From assembly GCA_003520455.1 (NCBI GenBank), contig DOUV01000965.1, positions 1-34,169 of the forward strand: a stretch of DNA of 34,169 nt, given 5' to 3'. The notes beneath the pieces were generated by a model, which saw nothing but the letters and a program-made list of their open reading frames with translations, was not told the DNA's origin and searched no databases. Position numbers and translations under genes: made by a program. Below, piece by piece: positions 22,600 through 31,038 of this stretch (positions are counted from its first letter, which is position 1; each line of letters starts with the position of its first letter). The DNA comes from Chloroflexota bacterium (GTDB lineage Bacteria > Chloroflexota > Anaerolineae > Ardenticatenales > Ardenticatenaceae).

Positions 22600-24696
22600 A
22601 TGGGACTACGTCTGGCCGATCGCCTGAGTGCGGCCCGTCATCGCCGGTTTGTCGGGCGAGAGACAGAGATCACTCGTTTTCGCACTGTTCTGACTGCTGC
22701 AGAATTGCCGTTTCCCGTTTTGTACATCTTCGGGCCAGGAGGCGTTGGCAAGACGACGCTCCTGGCCGAGTTCGTCGCTCTGTGTGCTCAGACTCAGACC
22801 CCGGCGATCTCCATCGACGCGCGCAATATCGAGCCGGCTCCCGACGCGTTTCTCAATGTCCTCACATCGGCGATGGGACTTGTGCCTGGCGAATCTCCCG
22901 TTCAGGCGCTTGCCGCCGCGTCGCGACGTCACGTCATTCTGCTCGACACGTTTGAAACCCTGGCCCCACTCGATAGTTGGATCCGCGACATCTTCCTCCC
23001 CCAACTTCCCGAGAATACCCTGGTCGTGCTGGCCGGTCGCCAACCGCCGTCTACCGCCTGGCGCGCAGATCCGGGGTGGCAGTCCCTTGTTTACACGCTC
23101 TCCTTACGCAATTTGAGTCCTGAGGAAAGCAGGAGCTATCTTCTCAAGCGGGAGATTCCGCTCGAGCAGCACCAGGGAGTGCTGGACTTCACCCATGGCC
23201 ATCCCCTCGCCCTCTCGCTTGTCGCCGATGTGTTCGCCCAACGGCACGGATTTCGTTTCGAGCCGGAAGCCACGCCAGATGTGATCAAGGTCCTGGTGGA
23301 ACGGTTCATTCAAAAAGTGCCGAGCCCCGCTCACCGCGCGGCGTTGGAGATTTGTGCCCTGGTCCGCCTGACCACCGAAGGGTTGCTTTCGGAGATGCTG
23401 ATGATGCCCGACGCCCACGAGTTGTTTGAGTGGTTGCGGGAACTGTCGTTCATCGAAGCCGGGCGCCTGGGCCTCTTCCCCCATGATCTGGCGCGAGAGA
23501 CGCTGATTGCAGACATGCGCTGGCGGAATCCCGATTGGTACGCCGAACTGCACCGCCGGGCTCGTACCTACTACCTCGAGCGCCTCCAGCAGACCCAGGG
23601 GCAAGAGCAACAGCGGATCCTGAGCGATTACATTTTCCTCCACCGGGACAACCCGGTCGTGCGACCCTATTTCGAGTGGCAGGGGAGCAGTGGGGCGTTA
23701 GCCGACACGCTGAGGCCGGGGGACGAACCGGCGCTGCTCAGGATGGTGGCGCAACACGAAGGGGAAGGGTCTGCCCGGTTGGCGGCGCATTGGATCGCCC
23801 GGCAACCGGGTGGCGTGTCCGTCTTTCGCCAGGGGCTGCAGCCCCCGGCGGGCTTGCTGGTGATGGTTGGGCTGCAACAGGCCACGGCCGAGGAGTTAAA
23901 CAACGACCCGGCCACACAGGCGGCCTGGCACTATTTGCGGCGTCACGCCCCGTTGCGTCCCGGTGAAAGTGCTACCCTCTTTCGTTTCTGGATGGCGCAC
24001 GATACCTATCAGGCGGTCTCGTCGATCCAGAGCCTGATCTTCGTGAATATGGTCCGGCACTATCTCACCACCCCCGGCCTGGCATTCACCTTTCTGCCCT
24101 GCGCCGAACCGGACTTCTGGGCGCCTGTGTTTGCGTACGCCGATCTGGCCCGGATTCGCGAGGCCGATTTCCAGGTGGAGGGGCGGCACTACGGCGTGTA
24201 CGGCCACGACTGGCGTGCGGTGCCACCGATGGCGTGGCTGTCGCTTCTGGCTGAACGGGAAATTGCAACTACCCCGCTCGCCGTGCCGTCGCCGTCCATC
24301 GCCGAACCGTTGGTGGTTCTCAGCCAGCCCGAGTTTGCTTCGGCGGTACGCGATACGCTGCGTGATCTCTTCCACCCCGAGGCTCTTCGCGGGAACCCCC
24401 TGCTGCGCTCGCGGCTGGTCGTGGACCGGGTCGGCGCGAACGCCGACGAGGCCAGGCGGGTGGCGGCGTTGCAGGGGATGGTGAAGGAGGCGGTTGAATC
24501 ATTGCAACAGTCGCCGCGCGAGGCGAAACTCTATCGCGCCCTGTACCACACCTATCTTCAGCCCGCAGCGACGCAGGAGCAGGCCGCTGAATTGTTGGAT
24601 CTACCCTTCAGCACCTTCCGCCGCCACCTCAAGTCGGGAATCACCCAGGTGGTGGAGATTCTGTGGCAGCAGGAACTCGGCGGGTCGGAAAAATGA
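22600..24696 (+). CDS. STAND-like AAA/NB-ARC ATPase with C-terminal HTH
   Basis: A 698-residue soluble ATPase, probably a ligand-responsive transcription regulator or signalling switch. Residues 17-35 read RFVGRETEITRFRTVL, the usual lead-in of AAA_16/STAND proteins. Walker A is GPGGVGKTT at 45-53 and Walker B is VILLDTFETL near 110. LSLRNLSPEES and HGHPLALSLVADVF match the ARC/winged-helix part. The middle (about 330-620) is not recognised. The C-terminus (about 640-690: ATQEQAAELLDLPFSTFRRHLKSG) looks like a helix-turn-helix similar to sigma-70 region 4 or LuxR types. It has its own promoter. Its stop codon lies inside the first copy of a 34-bp motif repeated upstream of genes further along, so it may be the regulator acting on those sites; that link is inferred. 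Confidence 0.75.
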   Translation: MGLRLADRLSAARHRRFVGRETEITRFRTVLTAAELPFPVLYIFGPGGVGKTTLLAEFVALCAQTQTPAISIDARNIEPAPDAFLNVLTSAMGLVPGESPVQALAAASRRHVILLDTFETLAPLDSWIRDIFLPQLPENTLVVLAGRQPPSTAWRADPGWQSLVYTLSLRNLSPEESRSYLLKREIPLEQHQGVLDFTHGHPLALSLVADVFAQRHGFRFEPEATPDVIKVLVERFIQKVPSPAHRAALEICALVRLTTEGLLSEMLMMPDAHELFEWLRELSFIEAGRLGLFPHDLARETLIADMRWRNPDWYAELHRRARTYYLERLQQTQGQEQQRILSDYIFLHRDNPVVRPYFEWQGSSGALADTLRPGDEPALLRMVAQHEGEGSARLAAHWIARQPGGVSVFRQGLQPPAGLLVMVGLQQATAEELNNDPATQAAWHYLRRHAPLRPGESATLFRFWMAHDTYQAVSSIQSLIFVNMVRHYLTTPGLAFTFLPCAEPDFWAPVFAYADLARIREADFQVEGRHYGVYGHDWRAVPPMAWLSLLAEREIATTPLAVPSPSIAEPLVVLSQPEFASAVRDTLRDLFHPEALRGNPLLRSRLVVDRVGANADEARRVAALQGMVKEAVESLQQSPREAKLYRALYHTYLQPAATQEQAAELLDLPFSTFRRHLKSGITQVVEILWQQELGGSEK

Positions 24697-24750
24697 ACAA
24701 AAAGTGAGCGTTTTTTGGCCTGGTACGTAACGGGCGACTTCTTCTACACT
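24690..24750 (+). promoter_or_regulatory. 34-bp conserved motif plus -10, copy 1
   Basis: The motif at 24690-24723 has half-sites AAAATGA and AAAGTGA starting 11 bp apart, then a T tract and CTGG. TACACT follows at 24745-24750, 21 bases after the motif. It overlaps the end of the ATPase gene. Two further copies (24885, 30115) share the layout. Confidence 0.65.
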
Positions 24751-24785
24751 GCGGCTGTCAATTCTGGCAGCCGCAGTTTTCTTTG
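24749..24785 (+). terminator. Rho-independent terminator after the ATPase gene
   Basis: CTGCGGCTG (24749-24757) pairs with CAGCCGCAG (24768-24776) and is followed by TTTTCTTTG. It overlaps the -10 hexamer of motif copy 1, so a transcript from that promoter would begin inside the hairpin. Confidence 0.85.
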
Positions 24786-24884
24786 TCCCCGGATTCTGGC
24801 TTCACAAGGATCGAGGCGGAGTGAACCACACAGGCTGTCCCGAACCGGCCGGGTCGAAAGGCGCAAATGAGCAGGGTGCTGTTG

Positions 24885-24946
24885 AAAATGAGCAGCAAGT
24901 GAACAGTTTTTGGCCTGGAAGATGAGCACCGCTCTATGGTTACACT
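24885..24946 (+). promoter_or_regulatory. 34-bp conserved motif plus -10, copy 2 (before the NicO gene)
   Basis: The motif at 24885-24918 is followed after 22 bases by TACACT (24941-24946). A partial extra half-site (AAATGAGCAG) lies 21 bp upstream at 24865. The next gene starts at 25161, leaving a long leader in which I see nothing else. Confidence 0.65.
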
Positions 24947-25160
24947 ATAGCCGTTGGTCTGAGAGCCGTAGGAGCACTTTTGCCCGCTGGTTGGCAGGAT
25001 GAAGCAGGAGGGCTTTCGGAGCAGGTTCTCGAATCGGCGCGACAGGTAGTCATTGTCTCTCTCAGCTGGGCGCGGGCCTGGCACCGCCCAGCAGGGACGG
25101 GGGAGCGCCAGACCGATTCGCTGTCTCCCGCCAGCCCTCCGCCCCTTTGGAAGCGAGGAC

Positions 25161-26690
25161 ATGATGCATCCCACGTGCCCGAGGCGCCGGTTCTCTTCGC
25201 GCCGTCCGAGGTGGTTGGTCCTCTCTGTTCTGATCATCACGCTGGTCTTGCTTGTCTCGCCCGTTGCCGTTTCCGCTCACCCGCTGGGTAACTTCACCGT
25301 GAATCGCTACAGCCGTCTGGTGCTTGGGGCCGAGCAGGTGCACCTGCACTACGTGCTCGATATGGCTGAGATTCCGGCTTTCCAGGAACGTGCTTGGATC
25401 GACGCAGACCGTGATGGCAGCATTAGCGACGACGAGCAGGCGCAATACCTGGCCCGCGAACTGGCTACGTTACAGAGCAACCTCTCCCTGCGTATCGACG
25501 GGATGCCCCTGCGGCTGGAGTCTCAGGCGCAGCATCTGGAATTCCCGCCGGGCCAGGGTGGCCTGAACACCTTGCGGCTGAGTGCCGACTTCGTGGCCAC
25601 ACTGCCGAAGGAGCGCCCTGCCTGGCAGGGTGAGTACCGCGACGACAACTACAGTGGGCGACTCGGCTGGCAGGAGATCGTCGTTCAGGCGCGCTCGGAC
25701 GCCCTGCTACTCGAGTCCACCGCGCCAGCCCAGGACGTCAGCCAGGAGTTGCGCCAGTACCCTCAAGACCTCTTGCAGAGCCCGCTCAGGATCAGCAGCG
25801 CCAGCTTTCGCTTCCGCCCAGGGGTTGCGACGGCCGGGTCAACGGTGGCGGCTGGGGCCAGCCAATCGCTGCAGGCGCGGGCCCAGGACCGTTTCGCATC
25901 TCTGATTGCGACGCCTACCCTGGCACCCGGCACCGTGCTGTTGGCGCTGCTGGCCGCGTGTATCCTGGGCGCTATGCACGCACTGACCCCCGGCCATGGC
26001 AAGACGATCGTCGCTGCCTATTTGGTCGGCTCGCGGGGCACCGCGCGCCACGCTGCGTTTTTAGGGCTCACAACCACGATTACCCACACCGCCGGTGTCT
26101 TCATCCTCGGCCTCGTCACGCTCTTCTTATCCCACTTTTTGTTGCCCGAGCAACTGTATCCCTGGCTGGGTGTCGTGTCGGGGGCGCTGGTCTGCGCCAT
26201 CGGCCTATCGCTGCTGAGCGCACGGCTGCGCCGCTTGATCAGGCACAACGATCGCGACCATAGCCACGACCATCACCACAGTCACGACCACGGGCACAGT
26301 CACAACCACGATCACGGCGACGCCCACGATCACAGCCAGAGCCATCTGCCGCCCGGTGCGGACGGCACACCCTTGAACTGGCGCAGCCTGCTGGCGCTCG
26401 GCATCTCAGGCGGGTTGCTGCCCTGCCCTTCGGCGCTCGTGGTGCTCCTCAGCGCCATCGCGCTGCAACGGGTCGGTTTTGGGCTGTTACTGATCGTAGC
26501 ATTCAGTTTCGGCCTGGCCAGCGTGCTGACGGCGATTGGCATCCTGCTGGTTCACGCCGGGCGGCTGGTCGAGCGTGTCCCCGCGCGCGGGCGCCTCTTG
26601 CAGACCGTGCCGGTGGGAAGCGCCCTCGTGATCACCATCGCCGGCATCGGCATTACCGTCCGCGCGTTGATCGAGACCGGCCTGCTGTGA
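25161..26690 (+). CDS. NicO/RcnA-family nickel-cobalt transporter with periplasmic EF-hand domain
   Basis: A 509-residue membrane protein. An N-terminal signal sequence (about 1-37, ending VAVSA before HPLGNFTVNRYSRL) leads to an exported domain of about 230 residues. That domain holds a perfect EF-hand loop, D81-x-D83-x-D85-G-S87-I-S89-x-x-E92. Then come roughly six membrane segments with the NicO signatures HALTPGHGKTIVAAYLVGSRG and GISGGLLPCPSALVVLL. A His/Asp-rich cytoplasmic loop (about 362-395, over a dozen His) likely binds metal. Family members export or import Ni2+ or Co2+; direction is not settled by sequence. ATG 25161 is chosen because the signal peptide begins there; its ribosome binding site (GCGAGGAC) is modest. 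It is followed by DUF4331 and TPR genes. Nickel or cobalt supply to corrinoid enzymes is possible but speculative. Confidence 0.85.
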   Translation: MMHPTCPRRRFSSRRPRWLVLSVLIITLVLLVSPVAVSAHPLGNFTVNRYSRLVLGAEQVHLHYVLDMAEIPAFQERAWIDADRDGSISDDEQAQYLARELATLQSNLSLRIDGMPLRLESQAQHLEFPPGQGGLNTLRLSADFVATLPKERPAWQGEYRDDNYSGRLGWQEIVVQARSDALLLESTAPAQDVSQELRQYPQDLLQSPLRISSASFRFRPGVATAGSTVAAGASQSLQARAQDRFASLIATPTLAPGTVLLALLAACILGAMHALTPGHGKTIVAAYLVGSRGTARHAAFLGLTTTITHTAGVFILGLVTLFLSHFLLPEQLYPWLGVVSGALVCAIGLSLLSARLRRLIRHNDRDHSHDHHHSHDHGHSHNHDHGDAHDHSQSHLPPGADGTPLNWRSLLALGISGGLLPCPSALVVLLSAIALQRVGFGLLLIVAFSFGLASVLTAIGILLVHAGRLVERVPARGRLLQTVPVGSALVITIAGIGITVRALIETGLL

Positions 26691-27080
26691 CGAAACCGGC
26701 GATCACGGGATCGACTCCAGACGTCGCGTGTTGAGGCGGTTTGCGCCCAGCCCGCCCCGCGCGCCTGTTCCCTCATTCCCGATCCCGGGTCCGTCGCCAA
26801 TGTCACGCTCGCGGGCGCCCCAGCTCTCGATCGGCCGCTCAGCGAGGGGAGAAAGGAGGAGTACCACAGCACGATAGGAACGGATTCATCAACTCAATTT
26901 GTACGTATGTACCGCATGAGCGCTGAGGGCAGCCCTCCTCCAGGTCCCCAACATGGGGAGGGGGCCACCGGCGGTGTCCCCGGGCGCCCAGCACCGTCCT
27001 TGAACGACTCCCCTCGCCTTCCACGCGCGGGGGCCGAGGGTGAGCTCCTCTCGATTCCACCCAGAAGGAGAGACAGACAG
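26691..27080. other. 390-base intergenic stretch
   Basis: No gene is supported. A short palindrome GTACGTATGTAC lies at about 26899-26910. AAGGAG at 27065-27070 is the ribosome binding site of the next gene. Upstream in-frame codons from 26907 are a spurious extension without family similarity. Confidence 0.5.
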
Positions 27081-28715
27081 ATGAACCATCTTTCGCCCAT
27101 TTCCCGTCGATTCCTGATTGTCGCGAGCGCCGCGCTGACGCCGATTGTCCTGGTCGCTGTGCTCCTGATCGGCTATGGACCGACGCAGGTGAACGCATCG
27201 AGCCACCGTGAGGCCCCGTTGATCGCGGCCGATCCCTACGCCGACACGACGGACGTCTACGCGTTCGTCAGCCCCGACCGGCCCGACTCGGTGACTATCA
27301 TCGCCAGTTGGATCCCCCTCGAGTCACCCGAGGGCGGCCCCAACTACTATAAGTTTGCCGATGATGTCCTCTACGAGCTGCATGTGGACAACGTGGGCGA
27401 CGGCCGGAGCCACGTGACCTACCAGTTCAGGTTCAAGACCGAGGTCCGTAATTCCACTACCTTTCTGTACAACACAGGCCCGATTGGCTCGCTAACCGAC
27501 CCCAACTGGAATGTGCGCCAGTTCTACACGGTCACCGAGATTGTTTCGCCGACCGCGGGCAGCAGGGTGACCAAGGTGTTGGGCAGCAATCTGCCCTCGC
27601 CCCCGGTCAACATCGGCAGCAAGTCTACCTCCAACTACGATGCGCTGTTCAACGCCGGGATCCGCACGATCACGAACAGTGGCGACAACATCAAGGTCTT
27701 TGCCGGCCAGACCGACGATGCCTTCTTCGTGGACCTGGGTTCGGTCTTCGACCTGCTGTCGTTGCGAGGCCAGGCGCCGCCGATCGGCTACCCCGGCGGT
27801 CCCACCCCGGGCCTGGATGGCCTTTCAGGCTACAACGTGCACAGTATCGCCCTCCAGGTGCCGATCAGTCGCCTCCTTGCAAGCGCTCCATCCGGTGAGA
27901 CGGTCATCGGCGTGTGGGCCACCTCCAGCCGCCAGAGTACCCGTGTCCTCGCGCCGCTCGGCGGGGTCTCCACCAGTGGCGACTGGGTGCAAGTCTCGCG
28001 CCTCGGAATGCCGCTGACCAACGAGGCCGTCCTGCCGCTGGCCCTCAAGGATGCCTTCAACGGCCTCAAGCCCGAGCAGGACTACGGGCTCTTCACGAGT
28101 GGCACGCCGGCCGGCAACCTGCTGGCGAGCAGCGTCCTCACACCTGAACTGCAGACGCTTCTCAACGCCCTGTACGGGGTGCCGAACCCGGGCAAGCCGC
28201 GCACCGATCTGGTTGAGATCTTCCTGACCGGGATCCAGACCGACCAGCCATTCGCGATCCACACGCCGGGTGGCGACGTGACGCTCCCGGCCGGTACCGT
28301 CGTCAACAAACCCACGAAGAGCGCGGCGATCCAACCGGCTGAGATGCTGCGCCTCAACACCGCCTTCCGGCCCGGGACCCACTGCGCGCCCACGCCGAAC
28401 TATCAACTTGGCCTGCTGGGCGGCGACGCCTGCGGCTTCCCCAACGGCCGGCGCCTGGCGGACGACGTGACCGACATCGAATTGCTCGCCGTCGCCGGGG
28501 CGGCCTGGCAGGTCGTGACCGGCGACACGAGCTTCAGCTTCAACCCGGCGCTGATCGGGGTGCTCAGCGACAGCGTCAGCAAGAACGACAAGCCGTTCCG
28601 GTCCACCTTCCCGTATCTGGCGGAACCGCACCAGGGTCAGGAGCACTACCACTCCTTCCTCAGCCACATGTGGCTCGCGGCCCAGGCCAAGAACTGGTTC
28701 GTCCCGCTGCCGTAG
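27081..28715 (+). CDS. DUF4331 exported protein
   Basis: A 544-residue exported protein. A signal peptide or membrane anchor (about residues 9-33, ISRRFLIVASAALTPIVLVA) precedes SSHREAPLIAADPYADTTDV, the hallmark of DUF4331 (SSHREAP, then DxxDVYAFVSPD). The C-terminus has the typical HYHSFLSHMWLAAQ. No catalytic residues can be named because the family function is unknown. ATG 27081 is chosen because AAGGAG lies 10 bases upstream and the signal peptide follows. It stands between the NicO transporter and a TPR protein, an arrangement in which the three probably work at the cell surface. A hairpin separates it from the TPR gene 64 bases on, so the two are likely co-transcribed. Confidence 0.88.
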   Translation: MNHLSPISRRFLIVASAALTPIVLVAVLLIGYGPTQVNASSHREAPLIAADPYADTTDVYAFVSPDRPDSVTIIASWIPLESPEGGPNYYKFADDVLYELHVDNVGDGRSHVTYQFRFKTEVRNSTTFLYNTGPIGSLTDPNWNVRQFYTVTEIVSPTAGSRVTKVLGSNLPSPPVNIGSKSTSNYDALFNAGIRTITNSGDNIKVFAGQTDDAFFVDLGSVFDLLSLRGQAPPIGYPGGPTPGLDGLSGYNVHSIALQVPISRLLASAPSGETVIGVWATSSRQSTRVLAPLGGVSTSGDWVQVSRLGMPLTNEAVLPLALKDAFNGLKPEQDYGLFTSGTPAGNLLASSVLTPELQTLLNALYGVPNPGKPRTDLVEIFLTGIQTDQPFAIHTPGGDVTLPAGTVVNKPTKSAAIQPAEMLRLNTAFRPGTHCAPTPNYQLGLLGGDACGFPNGRRLADDVTDIELLAVAGAAWQVVTGDTSFSFNPALIGVLSDSVSKNDKPFRSTFPYLAEPHQGQEHYHSFLSHMWLAAQAKNWFVPLP

Positions 28716-28723
28716 CTCGGAAG

Positions 28724-28760
28724 CCAGGTGCGGTGCACGTCCCACGTGCGCCGCACCTGG
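28724..28760 (+). repeat. Hairpin between DUF4331 and TPR genes
   Basis: A 17-position stem with one T-G pair (28724-28740 with 28744-28760) and a CCC loop; outer arms are CCAGGTGCGG/CCGCACCTGG. No T tract follows; the TPR ribosome binding site GGAGGA begins 8 bases later. An mRNA-processing or partial-attenuation role is possible. Confidence 0.75.
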
Positions 28761-28779
28761 TCACCTTTGGAGGAGACCG

Positions 28780-30099
28780 ATGCACGTCCTTGTCGGTCGG
28801 CGCCCCGAGCAGCGGCTGCTTTCAGCCCTGCTGATTCTTGGACTGATGGTGGCTGCCCGGGTGGCTCTGGCGCGCACCCAGGCCTTTGCCTCCCAGCCAA
28901 CTGCTCTCGCGCCGGCGCCGGTTCAACTGACGACCGAGGACACCATCACGAAGCTCCAGGATCGCATCCGGAGCCATCCCGAGGACAGCGCCGCGTACGC
29001 CCAACTCGGGCTTGCGCTGTTCCAGCGCATTCGCGAGACGGCCGACGCTTCCTTGTACATTCCGGCCGAGACCGCCCTCACGGAGGCCCTCAATCGCGAT
29101 CCGCAACAGCTCGACGCGCTGATCGGTCAGGGGATGCTGGCGCTGTCGCGCCACCGGTTTGCCGAGGGGCTCCAGTGGGGTGAGCGGGCGCGGGCTCTCA
29201 ACCCCTACCGCGCGCAGACCTACGGTATTATCGCCGACGCGCAGATCGAATTGGGGCGCTACCCGGAAGCGGTCGCGACGCTGCAGCAGATGGTGAATCT
29301 GCGTCCCGACCTGAGTTCCTACAGTCGCATCTCCTACATCCGCGAATTGCACGGGGACACTGCCGGCGCCATCGCGGCGATGAAGCAGGCCGTTGCTGCC
29401 GGCAACCCCGCGGCGGAGGGGACACTCTGGACGCAGGTCCAGCTCGGTCACCTCTACTTTAACAGCGGCGACTGGCAACGGGCTGAGGCGAGCTACCAGC
29501 AGGCACTTCAGGTCCGTCCCGACTATGTCTACGCCCTGGCGGGGATCGCGCGTGTGCGAGCGGCGCAGGGCCGGTATGAGGAAGCGATCGGCGCCTATCA
29601 GAAGATCGTCACGCTGTTGCCGCTGCCCGCCTTCGTGATTGTCCTCGGCGACCTCTACCAGGCTACCGGGCAGCCGGCCGAAGCCCGGAATCAGTATGAC
29701 CTGGTGCGCGCCATCGAGCAGCTCAACGCCAGCGCGGGCGTGGACGTGGACCTGGAACTGGCGCTGTTCGACGCCGACCATGGTGCTGACCCGGTGCAGG
29801 TCCTCAAGCGGGCGCGCGCGGCCTACAGCCGGCGGCCCAGTATCTTCGCCGCCGATGTACTCGCATGGGCGCTCTACCGCCACGGTGACTATCCCGAGGC
29901 CTGGCGCTATAGCCAGGAGGCCCGGCGCCTGGGTACCCGCGACGCAACACTCCACTATCACGCCGGGATGATCGCCTATGCCCTCGGTGACCGAGAGAGC
30001 GCAGCCGGGCATCTGCGCCAGGCCCTCGCCATCAACCCGGGCTTCTCGATGCGCTATGCACCCTGGGCGCGGACGCTCCTGATGAGACTGGAACAGTGA
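28780..30099 (+). CDS. Exported tetratricopeptide-repeat protein
   Basis: A 439-residue protein with an N-terminal hydrophobic segment (about 13-30, LLSALLILGLMVAARVALA) acting as signal peptide or anchor, followed by a chain of TPR units. Good repeats include DSAAYAQLGLALFQRI, QTYGIIADAQIELGRYPEAVATLQQ, LGHLYFNSGDWQRAEASYQQAL, ALAGIARVRAAQGRYEEAIGAYQKI, and a final one near LHYHAGMIAYALGDRESAAGHLRQAL. TPR proteins scaffold other proteins; no enzyme domain is visible. ATG 28780 follows GGAGGA at 28769-28774. It sits 64 bases behind the DUF4331 gene, so the DUF4331 protein is the first partner to consider. The region behind it opens with the third 34-bp motif. Confidence 0.88.
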   Translation: MHVLVGRRPEQRLLSALLILGLMVAARVALARTQAFASQPTALAPAPVQLTTEDTITKLQDRIRSHPEDSAAYAQLGLALFQRIRETADASLYIPAETALTEALNRDPQQLDALIGQGMLALSRHRFAEGLQWGERARALNPYRAQTYGIIADAQIELGRYPEAVATLQQMVNLRPDLSSYSRISYIRELHGDTAGAIAAMKQAVAAGNPAAEGTLWTQVQLGHLYFNSGDWQRAEASYQQALQVRPDYVYALAGIARVRAAQGRYEEAIGAYQKIVTLLPLPAFVIVLGDLYQATGQPAEARNQYDLVRAIEQLNASAGVDVDLELALFDADHGADPVQVLKRARAAYSRRPSIFAADVLAWALYRHGDYPEAWRYSQEARRLGTRDATLHYHAGMIAYALGDRESAAGHLRQALAINPGFSMRYAPWARTLLMRLEQ

Positions 30100-30114
30100 G
30101 CCACCTTTGCCTTC

Positions 30115-30176
30115 AAAATGGGCAGAAAGTGAGCATTTTTTGATCTGGAAAGCGAGACTGGATGAGGGCATACTCA
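30115..30176 (+). promoter_or_regulatory. 34-bp conserved motif plus -10, copy 3 (before the SnoaL-like gene)
   Basis: The motif at 30115-30148 matches copies 1 and 2 at most positions. TACTCA (30171-30176) follows after 22 bases at the same distance as TACACT in the others. The SnoaL-like gene starts 41 bases later. Confidence 0.65.
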
Positions 30177-30216
30177 GATTATCGGCGCGAATTGCCGGTG
30201 ATCTGTGGAGCATGGT

Positions 30217-30639
30217 ATGTCCGAGAGTATGACTCGATTCATGACAGATTTGCTGGAGGCCTGGAATACCCACGATGTTGAGCGCGTCGTGACGTTCTAC
30301 GCACCCGAGTACGAGGGAGTCGACGTTGCCCAGGCGAGCCCGCAGTATGGGCCGCAGGGAATCCGCCAGATGGTCACCTGGTACTGGCGTGCCTTCCCCG
30401 ACCTGCACTTTAGCGGAGACGAAATCATTGTCGATGGCAACCGTGTGGTGCTCATCTGGACGGCACACGGGACCCATCAGGGCGTGTTGATGAAGATTCC
30501 TCCGACCGGGCGACCCGTGAACGTGCGTGGCGTGTCGCGGCTGACGATGAAAGGTGGCAAGATCGCCAACGCCCTATACATCTGGGATGTTGCCGGCCTG
30601 TTGCGTGCCATTGGGCTCTTGCCTGAGCTCGTGGCCTGA
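30217..30639 (+). CDS. SnoaL-like (ester cyclase family) protein
   Basis: A 140-residue protein with the cone-shaped NTF2/SnoaL fold. Recognisable parts are LLEAWNTHDVERVVTFYAPEY, GPQGIRQMVTWYWRAFPDLHF, and GVSRLTMKGGKIANALYIWDV near the end. The family includes polyketide cyclases and many small hydrolase- or isomerase-like proteins, so the reaction cannot be named. ATG 30217 is chosen over the upstream GTG at 30205 because GGAG (30207-30210) sits 6 bases before it. It is preceded by the third copy of the 34-bp motif and so probably belongs to the same regulon as the NicO gene. Confidence 0.85.
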   Translation: MSESMTRFMTDLLEAWNTHDVERVVTFYAPEYEGVDVAQASPQYGPQGIRQMVTWYWRAFPDLHFSGDEIIVDGNRVVLIWTAHGTHQGVLMKIPPTGRPVNVRGVSRLTMKGGKIANALYIWDVAGLLRAIGLLPELVA

Positions 30640-30883
30640 CGGGATCTGAGCCGAGGGTGACAGCTGCCAGTCTCAGCCTCATTACGTCGGAGCGGCTGTT
30701 GACCCAGGCGGGCGGCGCCTGGCGAGGGCCAGGGCTGCTGGAGGGGGCGCCGGCTGTCAGGCGGTGGCGTCCCCGTGCCTGGTGCTGTCGTCGACCATAG
30801 GGAGCTCCCCCGTTTTGGATCTCGTTCCGCTTCCGCGGGCCAGAGTCGTCCGGATCTCGCGATGATTTCAGGAGGTATCCTCA

Positions 30884-30973
30884 ATGAATTCCAACCTGCT
30901 GCTCCTGGTCCTTGGGTGTTGGACGCTGGTGGTGGCATTGCGGACCCGAGCGTTCGTGCGACAGCCGGCGTGA
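30884..30973 (+). CDS. Possible 29-residue single-span membrane peptide
   Basis: A short open frame with a strong Shine-Dalgarno (AGGAGGT at 30870-30876, 7 bases before the ATG). The peptide starts MNSNLLLLVLGCWTLVVAL, a single hydrophobic helix, and ends in a positively charged tail (RTRAFVRQPA). This is the layout of small membrane proteins that modulate larger partners, and a polytopic membrane protein gene starts 65 bases later. No homologue is recognised. The remaining bases of the 30640-31038 gap show nothing else. Confidence 0.5.
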   Translation: MNSNLLLLVLGCWTLVVALRTRAFVRQPA

Positions 30974-31038
30974 GGCCAGCGCCGGCAGAGGAATGTGGAG
31001 ATAACCCGGCGTGTCGCCGGGGGAAGGGAGTGGATCGT

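Noticed and set aside
23926..23942. Sigma-54 promoter-like TGGCAC near TTTGC
   Set aside because: Spacing does not fit the -24/-12 consensus and it lies within the ATPase gene. It was considered because XylR_N/V4R proteins usually work with sigma-54.
27825..28745. 306-codon minus-strand open frame under the DUF4331 gene
   Set aside because: Composition is rich in Arg, Gly and Ala without domain features; the plus-strand DUF4331 product has clear family motifs.
28822..30477. 551-codon open frame on the minus strand
   Set aside because: It is antisense to the TPR gene over most of its length and shows no family motif; high-GC coding strands commonly create such shadows.
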